A stretch of DNA of 64,000 bases from positions 9,723,001 through 9,787,000 of the forward strand of contig CM075778.1 in the NCBI GenBank assembly GCA_037974665.1. Reading direction: 5' to 3'. Positions 1 through 11,906 of the stretch are shown one piece after another (the first letter of the stretch is position 1; each line of letters starts with the position of its first letter). Source of the DNA: Ehretia macrophylla (lineage: Eukaryota > Streptophyta > Magnoliopsida > Boraginales > Ehretiaceae). The translations under genes and the position numbers were made by a program. The notes below the pieces were generated by a model. That model was not told where the DNA came from and did no database searches. It was given only the letters and a program-made list of their open reading frames with translations.

Positions 1-736
1 CATACTAATTTAATGATCAACAAAATCAGAAACACGATCAAATTTCAGCATTTTAAGTACATACATGTAGTCATAATACATATAGACTTACATCACAAAT
101 ATGCACGTATATAAACACGTATAAGTCAACAATCAAAACAATTGCATAAGCAATAAATTGCATTTTAACTAAGCGTATTACGTATATACCTGTATCTATA
201 CATTCACACAGACCTATATAAAAAATAAGTACATTTATAGACACATAATTACACACATAAAAGTCAATAATCAAAGCAATTGCATATCTATGAGCAATAA
301 ATGGCAGTTTAAGTTAATGTATATCTTCGATCAAAAAAAAAAAAAAGAATTAATGTATATTTGTATACGCCTAAAGTTTATGATAAAAACAATTCTAAAT
401 TTATAAGCAAGAAATAGCAATTTAAGTAAGCTTATTATACGCATATAAATGTATTTATACATACATATAGTCGCATATCACGAAAAAAAAATTATAAACA
501 TATACACGTTATTATACACATAAAAGTCAAAGATCAGATCAATTGCATATATAAAAGCAAGACATAGCAGTTTAAGTAAATGTATATACATGTATTTATA
601 AATATATACTACGTTTTTACACACATAAAAAGTCAATGATCAAAAGAATTCCAAATTTAAGCAAGAAATAGCAATTTAAGTAAGCTTATATATGCATATA
701 CCCGTTATTACACACATAAAAGTCAAAGACCAGAGC

Positions 737-771
<35 letters not shown>

Positions 772-842
772 CTATATGTATATATATAAAAGCTAGAAAT
801 AGCAGTTTCAGTAAGCGTGTATATGTGTATGTGTGTGTGTGT
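1..842. repeat. Degenerate AT-rich tandem repeat with (AT)n and (TG)n microsatellites
   Basis: The segment repeats a diverged unit of roughly 110-190 bases containing the recurring words acacataaaagtcaa, then a run like caattgcata, then agcaagaaatagcaatttaagtaagc and a purine/pyrimidine alternating tata tract. At least five partial copies are visible near 120, 255, 400, 520, 640 and 720. It ends in a pure (AT)n run near 740-768 and a (TG)n run near 827-842. If the exon called at 855-944 is real, this whole stretch would be its first intron. No coding potential is seen. Confidence 0.6.
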
Positions 843-854
843 AATTTGACTTAC

Positions 855-944
855 TGTGTGAGAATGAGAACGGGAGAGAGAAGGGAGAGGAGAGAGAGCT
901 GCGAAGGCGAAAAGAGAGACGAGGAGAAGAGAGATCGAAGCCAT
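855..944 (-). CDS. Putative first coding exon, secreted or membrane protein (partial)
   Basis: On the minus strand an ATG at 944 opens 30 codons that read as a strong signal peptide: MASIS, then a leucine/alanine/phenylalanine hydrophobic core, then a Ser/Pro/His-rich stretch ending SHSHT. The exon would stop in phase 0 at 855, directly before GTAAGT, a near-ideal plant 5' splice site. An in-frame ATG at 1022 could extend the protein by 26 residues, but the ATG at 944 gives the better signal peptide. The remaining exons would lie left of the window, past an intron made of the AT-rich repeat. I do not recognise the family. The call rests on the signal-peptide character plus the donor site; a chance ORF in CT-rich DNA remains possible. 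Confidence 0.35.
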
Positions 945-1073
945 TGCTAAGCATTTGATGATTAGTGTTGTTGGTATTGCTCTGTGCTTGAGGGTAGCTT
1001 TTTTCTTCACTCCACTTTTCATGTTCGGATATTTGTCTAAAAATAATACGAGTGTCCTTATGGATAATAGCAA

Positions 1074-2159
1074 TGCTTTTCCGAGTGAGGTAATACCATA
1101 ATAGGATAACGTTATAAGTAAAATTTAATGATTATAAATTATACACATTATTTAATTATATTTATATTAATAATCTTTAATCGTTATTTTTAGGAATATG
1201 GTATAGCTGTAACAAGAATGAAATTAATTTTGTAAGGTTGCAGGTTTGAGATTTTTCACTCTAAATTTTCACCCTTGATTCATTTGGTATATATATGGGG
1301 ACGCACCAATACCTGAAAGTTTATCAGTTGGTAGTCAAATTTCATCGGATAATTTGATAATCAGACTTCTCTAACTAAGTTGTCACGTCATAAAAAAAAA
1401 AGTAATTTACAATCGTTAAATTTCTCTCATAATATTAAAATATTATGAGTATATTCGTCCTTTATTTTTTAGTAATTTAATTATTTAGATAATTAATTAT
1501 ACAATCAACAAAAAAAATATAATTAATTATACGATCATCATTGATTATAAATTATTCTTTAAAAGAATAAAATTTTAATTTTTGTATTCCGTTTTAATCA
1601 AGCAAAACAAGTCAAATAGAACTAATATCTTAGTGGTTTTAGAGTAGTTATTTTAGAAGGTAGTAGATTATTGTATATCTCCCTAATTGGTTGTACTAAG
1701 ACTTTTTTTCAAACTATTTATTCGACAATTGATTACTTTGTTTCCTTTGTTTTGTTGATTTCGCAAAAATAGAAGTGAATTTTGAATAAGGTATAATGGT
1801 CGAGGAATGCTATTTAGGGCAATTTTATATTTAAGATAATTATTTCGAATAGATAAAAAATCTTACAACGGAATAGTATTCTTTGTGTGAATAAGTTCTA
1901 CACATCACATGAAATGGTTAGCCAGTCCATTTATAGATCACTTCATTGGGATAGATTTTGCTAACTTTTTTTCTCTTGAATCCTCACAGCCGAACCGATT
2001 TAGAAACAAGCCACCTCATGAAATTTTTTTTTTTTTAAATGATCTTTAATCTTGTTCTTGTCGAGTCTAATTGTCGACATATTAATTCCCTTATAACACA
2101 ACAAAAATCATAGTTATGGGAAATGGAATACAATAAAGCATTTTCAAACACTTTGTTTT
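1074..2159. other. Intergenic, no gene seen
   Basis: AT-rich sequence with many stops in all frames. If the exon at 855-944 is real, this is its upstream region. I see no clear TATA box at a sensible distance and no transposon ends. Confidence 0.5.
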
Positions 2160-2832
2160 TTAGTGTTGGAGAAGGTAAATGTAATTTCCAAAATCTTTTG
2201 GGCAATTCATTACTTTCCTCCCAAATTTGCGCAAATTGTCATTATTTTCTTAAAATTCTAAATTTGTCTCTATTGTTCAAAATTAACAAATTTAGTTCAT
2301 ATCATTTTTTAAAAATTTTAAATTCATTCCCATTATTCAAAATTAGCCAATAATTTTAAATTCATCCCCATTGTTCAAATTAGCCAATAATTTTAAATTC
2401 ATCCTCATTGTTCAAAATTAGTCAATAATTTTAAATTCATCCCCACTATCAAAATTAGCCAATAATTATAAATTTATCCCCATTGTTCAAAATTAGTCAA
2501 TTTAGTCCCTATTATTTTTAAAAGAATTTTAATTTAGTCCCTGCCTAAGTTGTCTAAATTGAATTTTTTTGTGGAACAATAAGAACTAAGTTATTATTAT
2601 TTCTTTTTGGAAAACAACAAGAATTAAATTGGCTAATATTGAACAATAGGCATGAAATTGATTTTTTTTTTAAATAATGGAGACTAAATTGACTAATTTT
2701 GAATAATATAAATAAATTAAAATTTTTAAAAAATAATAATTAAAACTAAATTGACTAATTTTAAATAATAAAAATAAATTTAAAATTTAAGATTTAAAAG
2801 AAAATATTAAGGCGTGTTTGTGTAATTTTTCC
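2160..2832. repeat. Foldback repeat with ~47-bp tandem units
   Basis: Between about 2230 and 2520 a unit built around aattttaaattcatccccattgttcaaaattagccaat is repeated about six times. From about 2570 to 2832 the same words occur in inverted orientation (gactaaattgactaattttgaataat). The right end, gtttgtgtaatttttccc, resembles the ends of the foldback at 55564-56264. The short plus-strand ORF at 2123-2353 is a by-product of the tandem units and is not treated as a gene. Confidence 0.5.
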
Positions 2833-4799
2833 CATTGTGGTATACAATTGATTTTGTTTCACAAAGTCCTCGCGATGAGGTTTACTTCCACAATCTAACA
2901 TGGAACTATTTTATTTGTTGGATATTGCCATGTGTTATAATGGTTGGTTGAAATAATGATGAAGCTAACATGATGTTGACATATAAATGATTTCAACCGA
3001 GAGCAATATCATACCATGTTATTGTAAATTACAATTTGAAACTCAACTAACCTAAATCGAACTAATGAGAAATTAATACAGTAAAATTTTTTTAAATTAA
3101 TAATCTCTTTTAATTAATAAAAATATTCGGTCCCGACTCGGGACCAGTGTAAAAAGTTGATAAATTTGATAAAATTATAAGATAATACATTTAAAAAAAT
3201 TTCTTTGTATTTTATTGACTCTAATATTTTATAAATTAATAATTACTTAAAAATATATATAATAAATTGACTATAAATTTTTTTTAAAATATGAATCAAG
3301 AGTAGTTTGCCTTTTGTTGAACTTCAAATCTAGTTGAATCTCATATTTAGTTATTTAAAGAGAAAAAATTGTAATAATCCTACAAGGATTAGGATACAAG
3401 ATTAGACAAATTAGTTATCATTCTAATCGTACAAGGACTTGGATACGAGATTAAAAAAACTTTGTTCTAATCTTACTAAATTAAATTTTATCTTTTATTC
3501 TCATTACTTATCTTTTTAAATTGGACCGAAAAAATACAAGTCAGGTTTTTTTTTTAAAAAAGACTTCATCATCATAATATATTTACTATAAAGCCAAAAA
3601 AAATTAAAATATCTCTATAAATTAATAGTTATTAATTTATCGATAAATTAATATATAACTAAATTAATAGAATTTGGTGATCTTAATACTATTAATTTAA
3701 AGAGATTTTACTGTATAATGAATTATCCTCATGAGAACTTATCTAGGGAAAATAAGTCTAGTTGCTTAGCCAATCCATTCTAAACTTGGTGATTAACAGG
3801 TTCAATCTATAATTTATTATTAATGGATGTTGATAATTTTTTTTTGTTTAAAAACAAAGGAGATCTAACATATCGGTGTTAGTGGTAGAATGCTTTTAAT
3901 TAATCGAAATCCTTAAAAATCAAACAAATGCTGCAATGTCTGATATCTGATTTCAATTTCTAGGTTTGAAGTAACGTCTTGAAATATAAAATATAGTCCC
4001 ATACCCAAAGAGCAAATTTCCCAGATTTCAAGAAAATAACTAATTTAGATATAATGATTTTTATTTTAATAATCAGGGTAATCAATTAAATTGATTTAAA
4101 CTAAACGGGCCTTCACTTCTTACTGCTTTCACTTGGTCCACCTCCTTAACCTTTTAGGCCCAGCATAAATTTTCCAAGCTCTGGTTCTAGGCCCAAAATA
4201 CTTCCTGAGCAAAGAAGTTGGGCTTAGTCCGAGATTCTCTTGAGAATACACGAGGAGCTTGGTTTTGGGGCTTTCCTAAGCCTCCGTACTCCCTCATTGC
4301 AAGCCCACCACGGTAAGCGTAACCATTCTTGGTAGCATTCGTCGTATATATTGGACCTTTTGAGATCATTATAGATCTTTGGAGGTAATTCTAATTGGTC
4401 AATATTTTTACATTTAGAAGGTGGGGAGTTTTATTTTCCCATCGACTTATTTGGTTTTAGTCTTAAGAAAAAAAACGATGTTCCCTAATATTGAAGAACA
4501 TATCATAATTTATACATTTTTAACTTAGATTTGTGATAACTTGTAAAATACATTTTCATCCAATCAAAAAAGACTCTTTGATGGTTTATTGAATTGCAAG
4601 GCTCATTTTTAGTCGTAAGTCATAGGGCAGACAATTTTATCTGATTAAGGATAGGGGCACAGAGGTCCTGGTACTATCCAAGTGCGAAGAACCTCAGAAA
4701 TGACTGCAATGAGTAGAAATTTCACTCACGAGTCTAAACAACGACCAAACATTTGACCTGACAAAGTGGTAGGTGAGAATACACAGCAATAGGCATACT
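2833..4799. other. Intergenic, no gene seen
   Basis: AT-rich with no convincing ORF. A less AT-rich patch at about 4100-4380 (many gcccaa words) encodes a 60-codon minus-strand frame and may be a piece of an old LTR retroelement, but I could not identify ends or domains. Confidence 0.4.
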
Positions 4800-5297
4800 A
4801 TGTAACAAAATAAGCCAAGAATGTAACAATTTAAGTCCAAAGGAAAAGTTCATCCCAAAAGACTAGTCTGTTAGGTAGGAGAACCCATTGTACTTAAGAA
4901 GCACCCCTTGTGACTTGTGAGAGTGAGATTTCAATGTGAGATCATTACATTCCACTCCTCTTAAATTAAGAGCTGACGTCCACGTCGGGCTAGCCTATCG
5001 ACACTGACCCGATGGTAGCTCTTTTTTTTTTTTTTTTTTTGGCGGCTGGACCCACCTATCAGTATTCAGTGTAACACTTACTATACCTTAATCTAACTTA
5101 TAATCTACTCGCCATGGAAGCCACTTTTAACGAAAGCACCAATGTAACAAAATATGCCAAGAATTTAACAACTTAAGTCCAAAGGAAGAGCCCATCCCAA
5201 AAAATTAGTTTGTTAGGTGAAAGAATTTCTTGTATTTAAAAAACACTCATTGTAAGAGTGAAATTATGATATGGATCATTACATACTATTCCATTGA
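4800..5297. repeat. Pair of ~155-bp direct repeats
   Basis: Two similar blocks at about 4800-4960 and 5143-5297 both start tgtaacaaaat-gccaagaat, continue with aacttaagtccaaaggaa and agtttgttaggt, and end ggatcattacat. About 180 bases separate them, including a long T tract (5021-5040). This could be a tandem duplication or the two LTRs of a very small element; no primer-binding site is evident. Confidence 0.5.
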
Positions 5298-5860
5298 GAT
5301 TCCTTGGAAGACATTTAAATAAATATAATAGCTAAAATGCCCCATAAGTTCATCGGTAAAGTTCAAACAATACTCTCAACTTTTGACTTTCAAACTAACT
5401 ATTATGCCCCTACGTCTTACATGTATTCTTAACAATAATCATTATATACTAACATTGATTTCGTAAAGTTTTGAAAATTATCAGTGTGAATAGTAGTTTG
5501 TTGTGAGTGGAAATCAATCAAAACGTGTGTTATGTTGGTACCATGTTGTTTTTAATCTAGAATAATATAGATATGGTTTTATGGATATTCTTAATGATGT
5601 ATGTAGGGCATGCATTTGAATAAAAGGGTTGGGAGACCTCTCCTTTCCTCATAACCATCATGCCATTTCATCGTTTTAAATTTCAATCATTAAATTTAGA
5701 TTAAATTTTACTTTATTTATGAAAACAATGTATAAAATAAGCTTTAAAATAATAACTGATATTTTAAAGGACCAAATTCAATGATCTATAATTTACTTTA
5801 TCTTAAAATTGAGATAATAAAGGATCCCTACCAATAGTTGCAACTTCTTATAATGATGAA

Positions 5861-6255
5861 AGGTCTATTTGACCTAGCTTTTAGACATTTAAAACGCTAA
5901 ATTTAAAAGATAAAACTAACCTGATTGGCCTATTTTTTAAAGGATTTTTAGGTAAAAGATGAAGCTGAAAAAAATTAAAAAATAAGAAGTTCCAATTTGC
6001 AGCTTTTCAAAAAAAGTTTTTGCGAAACTATTTTTACATAATGTGAGTAGCTGCTTTTTTTTTTTTTTTTTGTTTCTTTCTCAAATATAATCATCTATAT
6101 TTTTGAAAGTCCAATATTACTTTCTAAATTTTTAAAAGCCCAACATTAAGCCAAATAGTCAACATATTTTATTCAACATTGTTTTTAACCAAAGCTCGTT
6201 GCTAAAAGTTTTACCCCTCAAAAGTTGAAATTTCACAATTAGACCAAATAGAGCC
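5861..6255. mobile_element. hAT-like MITE, family 1, copy A
   Basis: The left end reads aggtctatttgacctagc and the right end gaccaaatagagcc, forming an imperfect terminal inverted repeat. The interior shares words such as gaagttccaatttgcagctttt and tttctcaaatataatcatctatatttttgaaag with the copies at 13735-14124 (opposite orientation) and 44725-45061. No coding capacity. The 8-bp duplication expected of hAT elements is not clear, so the superfamily is inferred from terminal sequence style only. Confidence 0.5.
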
Positions 6256-6321
6256 GAAATATTAGATAGAAGAAGTCTGAACCTAAATGGAAACGATTTC
6301 CACATTATTATTTTTTTTTAT

Positions 6322-6940
6322 TTAAAGAATACCTAAATCGTACAATACAAATTAAAAAATGTCATTATGAGAATTAATTTTACAATCTCTGACACTTACA
6401 ACAAAAAACATATCAATAGAGCAAAGGGCTGGTGATTTCATATTCCAACCTTGGATTTCTCCGCTCTCAGATATGGTATGTAAGTCACTGAACCTCATGT
6501 TCCAATTATAGATGTAAGTTCAGCAAAAATTTAAAAAGAAAACTGAAATTTCTGGCAAAAGGCAGATGTTATTGAGCTGATGTCACTAAAGCAAAAGATG
6601 GTGCATAAATAGTGCCATAAGATACCTTTGTTTAAGACTTTCACCTAAAAAGAGAAAAAAAAAAAAAAAACTAAAAAATTACACATTTTTTATTTTTTTA
6701 TTCAAAGGAGTTTTAAACTATATAACACATAGTAAAGAATGTCTCTTACGAAAATTGATCTTGCAATCTTTCTCACAGTTTCAAGTAAAGGGTTGAACTG
6801 ATTTGTGCGTGAATAGCAACAAAGTACTACCAAGGACAATGCTTGGATTCAAGGAAGTTCTAAACCGTACAATACATATTGAAAGATACCGCTTACAAGA
6901 ATTGATCTTTTTCGCACAATTTCAAGTAAACTAATAAATG
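6322..6940. repeat. Three diverged ~90-bp direct repeats
   Basis: Blocks near 6322-6405, 6712-6790 and 6854-6930 share the order: ctaaa-cgtacaatacaaattgaaa, tgtctcttacgagaattgatcttgcaatc, then ttcaagtaaa. They are unequally spaced. No ORF of note runs through them and the origin is not recognised. Confidence 0.4.
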
Positions 6941-7651
6941 GCTGGACTGTTTCCTAAGTTGGACTTTAGTCCGTTTGTCGAATTGATCCATCTCTCACAT
7001 GGGAAGTGAGACGTCCCACTTGTGTGAGGTCTACCCCAACATGACAGATTAGGGAGTTTTCCCTGTTTCCTATACGTGAATAGCAAGAAACTATTACCAA
7101 GGACAATGGTGTACGGAGATGATGAAGAGCCAAAACAAATGCACTCTCTATGCTTGGTGAGACACAAAAAGGTTTTCACGTGCTCCTACATACTTGGAAT
7201 CCTGCAGGAACATCAAAACAAAAGTCGAATTCACGGGAGAAATTGTTCTGAAATTTCCATGAAGCATCATGTTTATTTGTACTTTGATTCCTTAGTATCA
7301 TTTTAGTTTGGAGGCATTTGCAGTAGGCCAGTAGCAATAATCAAAGGAAGTTGGGTTTGTTAACATCTTATGACGTGAATGTGGCTATACACTGTGTACA
7401 TGGGGCAACAACAATAAGAGACATACTTGACCAAACTATTAATTGCATTAGATCTTGTTTTGTCACGTCTCGAACTTGCAAAAGAAATTAGTGTCATAAA
7501 TTTTAAAAAATAATTACTTAACTTTCAAATCCATTAATTCAAAATAGTTAACTTTAATTATTATTTAAGCCACAACATCCATATAAATCACTAATTTACA
7601 ATATCTCCCACTAATATGGGCTATAATTACAAATTGTTTATGTATGTAATT

Positions 7652-8025
7652 CACTACCACAATTTTGATTTGTTGCAACACTTCAAACAGTTGTAAAAAG
7701 ACTAAAAAATTATTACAAATGAATTTAACCTCTTCATATATATGGTCGCATTGTAAATTCTCGACTGCAACGTTTTTTTTTTTAAATTTAAATTATTGTA
7801 ATTAAATTATAATTTTAAAACCGTTGCGAAAAGTAATTCATGAATAATTATTAACAAAAAGTGGTAAAAAAATTTAACCGTTTGAAATTAGATAAAAACG
7901 TCCCAAAAACTTTTAATTTATGCGAACGGCTAAAAAATCATTACAGTAAAATGCCTATAACAATAGTTTTTCTATATTTTAATTAGAATATTATAAAAGA
8001 GATAAAATATTACATTGCAATGTCG
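7652..8025. mobile_element. CACTA-like non-autonomous element, copy 1 (degenerate)
   Basis: It begins CACTACCACAATTTTGATTT, a typical CACTA-type terminus, and contains scattered gttgc/gcaac and accgttgcgaaa words like subterminal repeats. The sequence from about 7690 onward matches the element ending at 40922, whose end is a clean TGTTGTAGTG. The right end of this copy is decayed, so the boundary is approximate and no 3-bp target duplication could be assigned. Confidence 0.35.
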
Positions 8026-9872
8026 TAATCTCAGCAACTCTTGAAGTAACTCTCCAACTTAGGACAATGATTAACCAACCCCATTATTCAATTAAACTGC
8101 TGAAGTTGATAGATTCATTATTCTTGTCCTAAAAAATAAAATAAAAAAGCAAAAACTAAATATTTTTATCGTCCATGAACCTGTACGAGATGATTAAGGC
8201 TTATGAAAAAAGCCACCACATGTTGTACCCTGGCAAGTTCATGAGTCAGGCTAGTTTATTTCCAAATAATATTATATTATTAAAAAAATTTAATAATAAT
8301 GAACTGATTATACAGTTATAATAAAAATAATTTAGACCGACATTGATAATCTTTTGGGGAATCTAATAAATCCGTCAGTCTCGTCCATCATGTTCGCAAT
8401 TTGTGTGCCTTTGGTCCGTCAAACGTTTCTAAAAATATTGTTGCCTCAAAATTATACTCATTGTTTAATTTTTGAACAAAGTACAATAAATTAAAATACT
8501 ATGCATGCTTCATAGCTTAACTTGAATAAGTATACCTTTTAGAAAATTCTTTCATATTTCAACGCATTAAGAATGGTCTGTTTCACCAAGGAGGAAAATT
8601 AAAAAAAAAAAAAAAAATCTTTGTGGATTTGGCTTTTTATTTTTATTTTTTTAATATACAATGGAGGTCAAAATCAAGATTCAAACTTAAAATTTTAATT
8701 ACAATCACTAGTTAACCCATTCCTGGGGGTTTAATTTCGTTAAAAAATATAACAGTTGATTAGATATTAGAGTTCGAATTTTTTAGTGTGAAAATCAGAT
8801 GTAGTGATGGTAAAAAAAAAAAAGCAGGCCCTTTAGCATAATCCCCACATGATCAGGACCATTGGTCTGAAATCTCTGAGAAGAGACACCCACAGAGAGA
8901 GAAAAAGAGAAGTAAGGGAAAGGTAGCCATCATCTTTTTTCATGCTTTTTCCAATAGGAAAGTATGGTGATAAGTCAAACTTAGTGTAATGACAGGTCAT
9001 ATACCATGCCATAGATTCACACAAAACAAATCCCCATCCCCTTTCTGGCATGTTTATAGTGTATGTATATACTGCCAGAGAGAAAAGCTACCATGAGACC
9101 AATCAAGATTACATTTATTTGTAACCTAAGGATTGGGTATATGGATTGATCAGGTAATAATTTATTGTGATTAAATATATAATTAAATTTATGTATTTCT
9201 ATGATAAATATTGTTTGATATTTGATTGATTTAAAACATGCATTGAAGCATGATGCTATATGACAGAGTTTATAGTTTTAAGGTAGATTTAATGTGATCC
9301 TACTTGAGATGAGTTTCTTGTCATAAAATAAAATAAAAAAAAACAACAGATTACATATAGTCGATTGCATTTAATAGTGATTTATTAGATAATAAAAAAC
9401 AGAGAATTTTCAATATTCAAAATTCTGAAGAACTGCGTAGAGATCATTGAACAGCTGGAAAAAGTGCATATAATCGAAATTTTATGCACATGAGTACCCC
9501 TTAATTATGCATTCCCCTTTTCGGCTCCTCACCTACATGGCTACACCCCCTTTTCCCTGTGCATGATGGAAGATCTTCTCAACCCGTGTGCACTTGTGTA
9601 CAAGCACGCATCAATTTGGCTCTATTTTTTCCCTTTTTCCTTGGTTTGAAGGTGGGATATATATAGATAAATCAACAAAAAGGTAGCCCAAGCAAAATTA
9701 ATCATTAATCATCTTAAAAGACGTTTTGTTCTTTATATCTCTCTCCAAAAAAGTATGGGAGAGCCGCGGGAACTTATTCAATGGTATAACTCTTCAACGA
9801 GTAATTCAAATCAAAATTTGTAAGTTAGTTCGCATATTTATTTATTTCAAGATAAATATATCTCACATGAAA
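8026..9872. other. Intergenic, no gene seen
   Basis: AT-rich and stop-dense. A 72-codon minus-strand frame at 8833-9051 has no recognisable domain, start context or splice pattern. Sequence at about 9230-9350 is a diverged dispersed repeat also seen at about 21600-21700 (gagtttatagttttaaggtagattt ... tcataaaataaa). Confidence 0.5.
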
Positions 9873-10430
9873 GAGTAAAATGTATTATATATTTTTGTAT
9901 TTTTATAAAATTACATCATAAACTCTATATTTTAAAAAGTCGCGTTATAAACTCTGTTTTATAAAAAATATTGTATATGAACCATCGCCGTCTATTTTTC
10001 TGTTAATTTTAATATAGTGTGTAATACACATGCCTATGATGTAAGTATGACATTCATTAGAGAGAGTATTTGTAATATTTTTAATATCAGAATGGGTATT
10101 TGTCATCACTTTTTGAATATCAAATGGAGGTATTTACAACATTTTTCATTTTATAATATAATTAAGAAAATACCTTAAACAAGAGGGAATCAGGATGAAA
10201 CTGATTCTTGCACGATCTTTTACTGTGTCCAAATTACAAACACTTCTGACAAATATGTGTAAGAATCATAGACATATATATTACACTCCATATCAAAATT
10301 GACAGAAAAATAGACGGCGGAGAGTTATATGTAATATTTTTTATAACACAGAGTTTATAACACGATTTTTTAAAATACAAAGTTTATAATACAACTTTAT
10401 GAAAACAGTGGGATATGGTGCATTTTACTC
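9873..10430. mobile_element. Foldback (MITE-like) element with long inverted arms
   Basis: The left arm begins gagtaaaatgtattatatat and runs through aactctgttttataaaaaat to gccgtctatttttctg. The right arm carries the reverse complement, from cagaaaaatagacggc to gcattttactc. Arms are about 145 bases each around a non-repetitive centre of about 270. No ORF and no clear target duplication. Confidence 0.6.
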
Positions 10431-10511
10431 CATTGGTTTATGATAAACCATTAACATTAAATTTCAGCTAAAAGAAAATCATTTACCACTCCATCTAAAA
10501 TAGAACATTAT

Positions 10512-10650
10512 TATTTTTTTGATGATGTGAGAACTCAACTGAGAGAGCTCAACCAATAAATTTTTTAATGAAACGTGATTACTAACTGTTAAACCCTCAA
10601 AGTGCAGCAGTACACCCCTATATTTGTTAAGTCAAAAGTTTAATCACGAT
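10512..10650 (-). mobile_element. SINE-like relic (related to 16219-16454)
   Basis: The plus strand reads t-tract, gatgatgtgagaactcaact, gagagctcaaccaataa, then a run to aaaccctcaaagtgcag and acacccctat. The same order of words is found at 15280 and in the better preserved element at 16219-16454. Decayed, with approximate ends. Confidence 0.35.
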
Positions 10651-11330
10651 TGAAAAACTAACATACATATACAGTACCATGCTAAATTTCTTTCAGTGGG
10701 GCGTGGGCATGAGCAATCATTAGCTGTATTTGTAATCAGATAACGTGAAAATGATAAACATAAATACCTCCACCTTATCGTATTGTATATAGATTTATGC
10801 ATGCAAAATGTTATCTGACAGACAAAGACATATGATCTAGAGAGGTAAGATTTCAGAGGAATCTCTTTGTCATGCTAATTTTCTTTCCTTTTTCCTCCTA
10901 CAAGGACAGGTGCCTAACTGTTGCTGCCAACACCACTTTCAAAGTAGTATAAGCCTAGCTAGTAGCTCCACACATCCAAACATTGACCTAACATTGCAAT
11001 AGCAGAGACAAGCATCTCTCTTTGGTACATGTTTTGCTAATTCCACGTACAATGAATATGTATATTCTGATGTAAACGAAGATACGGAGACATTAGTATC
11101 AGAGATTCTGGTGAAATAAGGATATAGGTGGATAGGCTTATGTATTTTATTATAATGTTAAACTAATTCTTATCTTAACTAATGACACTTGAACATGATG
11201 TCTTAACACATGTGTCCAAGGTAATGCTTCATGTTATTCGACTGATATTTCACTTACAGAATTATTTTAGCTTTCTTTTATCTCGACTAAAATGTTTCGG
11301 TTTGTCAGGTTATCTCTTGCCTACCTCAAC

Positions 11331-11906
11331 GACTTGTTTGGATTTAGGAGGAAAAGAGTAATAAAGAAAAATAAATGATTCAATTATAAAGAAAATAAAA
11401 GGCGAAGTGAAGGGAAGGATTAAATCTTGCTTGGATTGAGTAAATTATAAAGAAAAGTTCATAAAAGAATGTATCTTTTCTTTGTTTGGTTTGAAAATGA
11501 AATCAAAGGGAGGGATAAATTTTATATACAAATTACTTTTGTTTTTATCATTTTCTAATATGTTTTATTCTTTTTTTGTTCTTATTAAGAAGAGTATTAT
11601 AGACATTTGATAATCATTTAAAGTTCAATCCCTGTAAATCATCGGCCAATTAGAAATCACATTTTGGCACATTTGTCGATCGGACCCGCTCTAAAATTAT
11701 ATTAGAAAAATAGAAGGGATCAAATATTCCTAGACTTGTTATTTTGTAATCTCGTATTGCTTCCCTTAGAATGAAAATAAATAATGATTCTGAAAACTCC
11801 CTTTCAACCCATCCTCCTCTAGTCCTCCAAATCCAAACAGAGAGAGAGATTTAGAAATCCCTCTCCAACCAAACTTCCCACCCTAAATCCCCAATTCAAA
11901 CAAGTC
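11331..11906. mobile_element. hAT-like MITE, family 2
   Basis: The terminal inverted repeat is gacttgtttggattta on the left and aattcaaacaagtc on the right. The interior has further inverted matches (aggaggaaaagag against cctcctctagtcctcc). About 576 bases, no coding frame. The target duplication is not evident. Confidence 0.5.
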
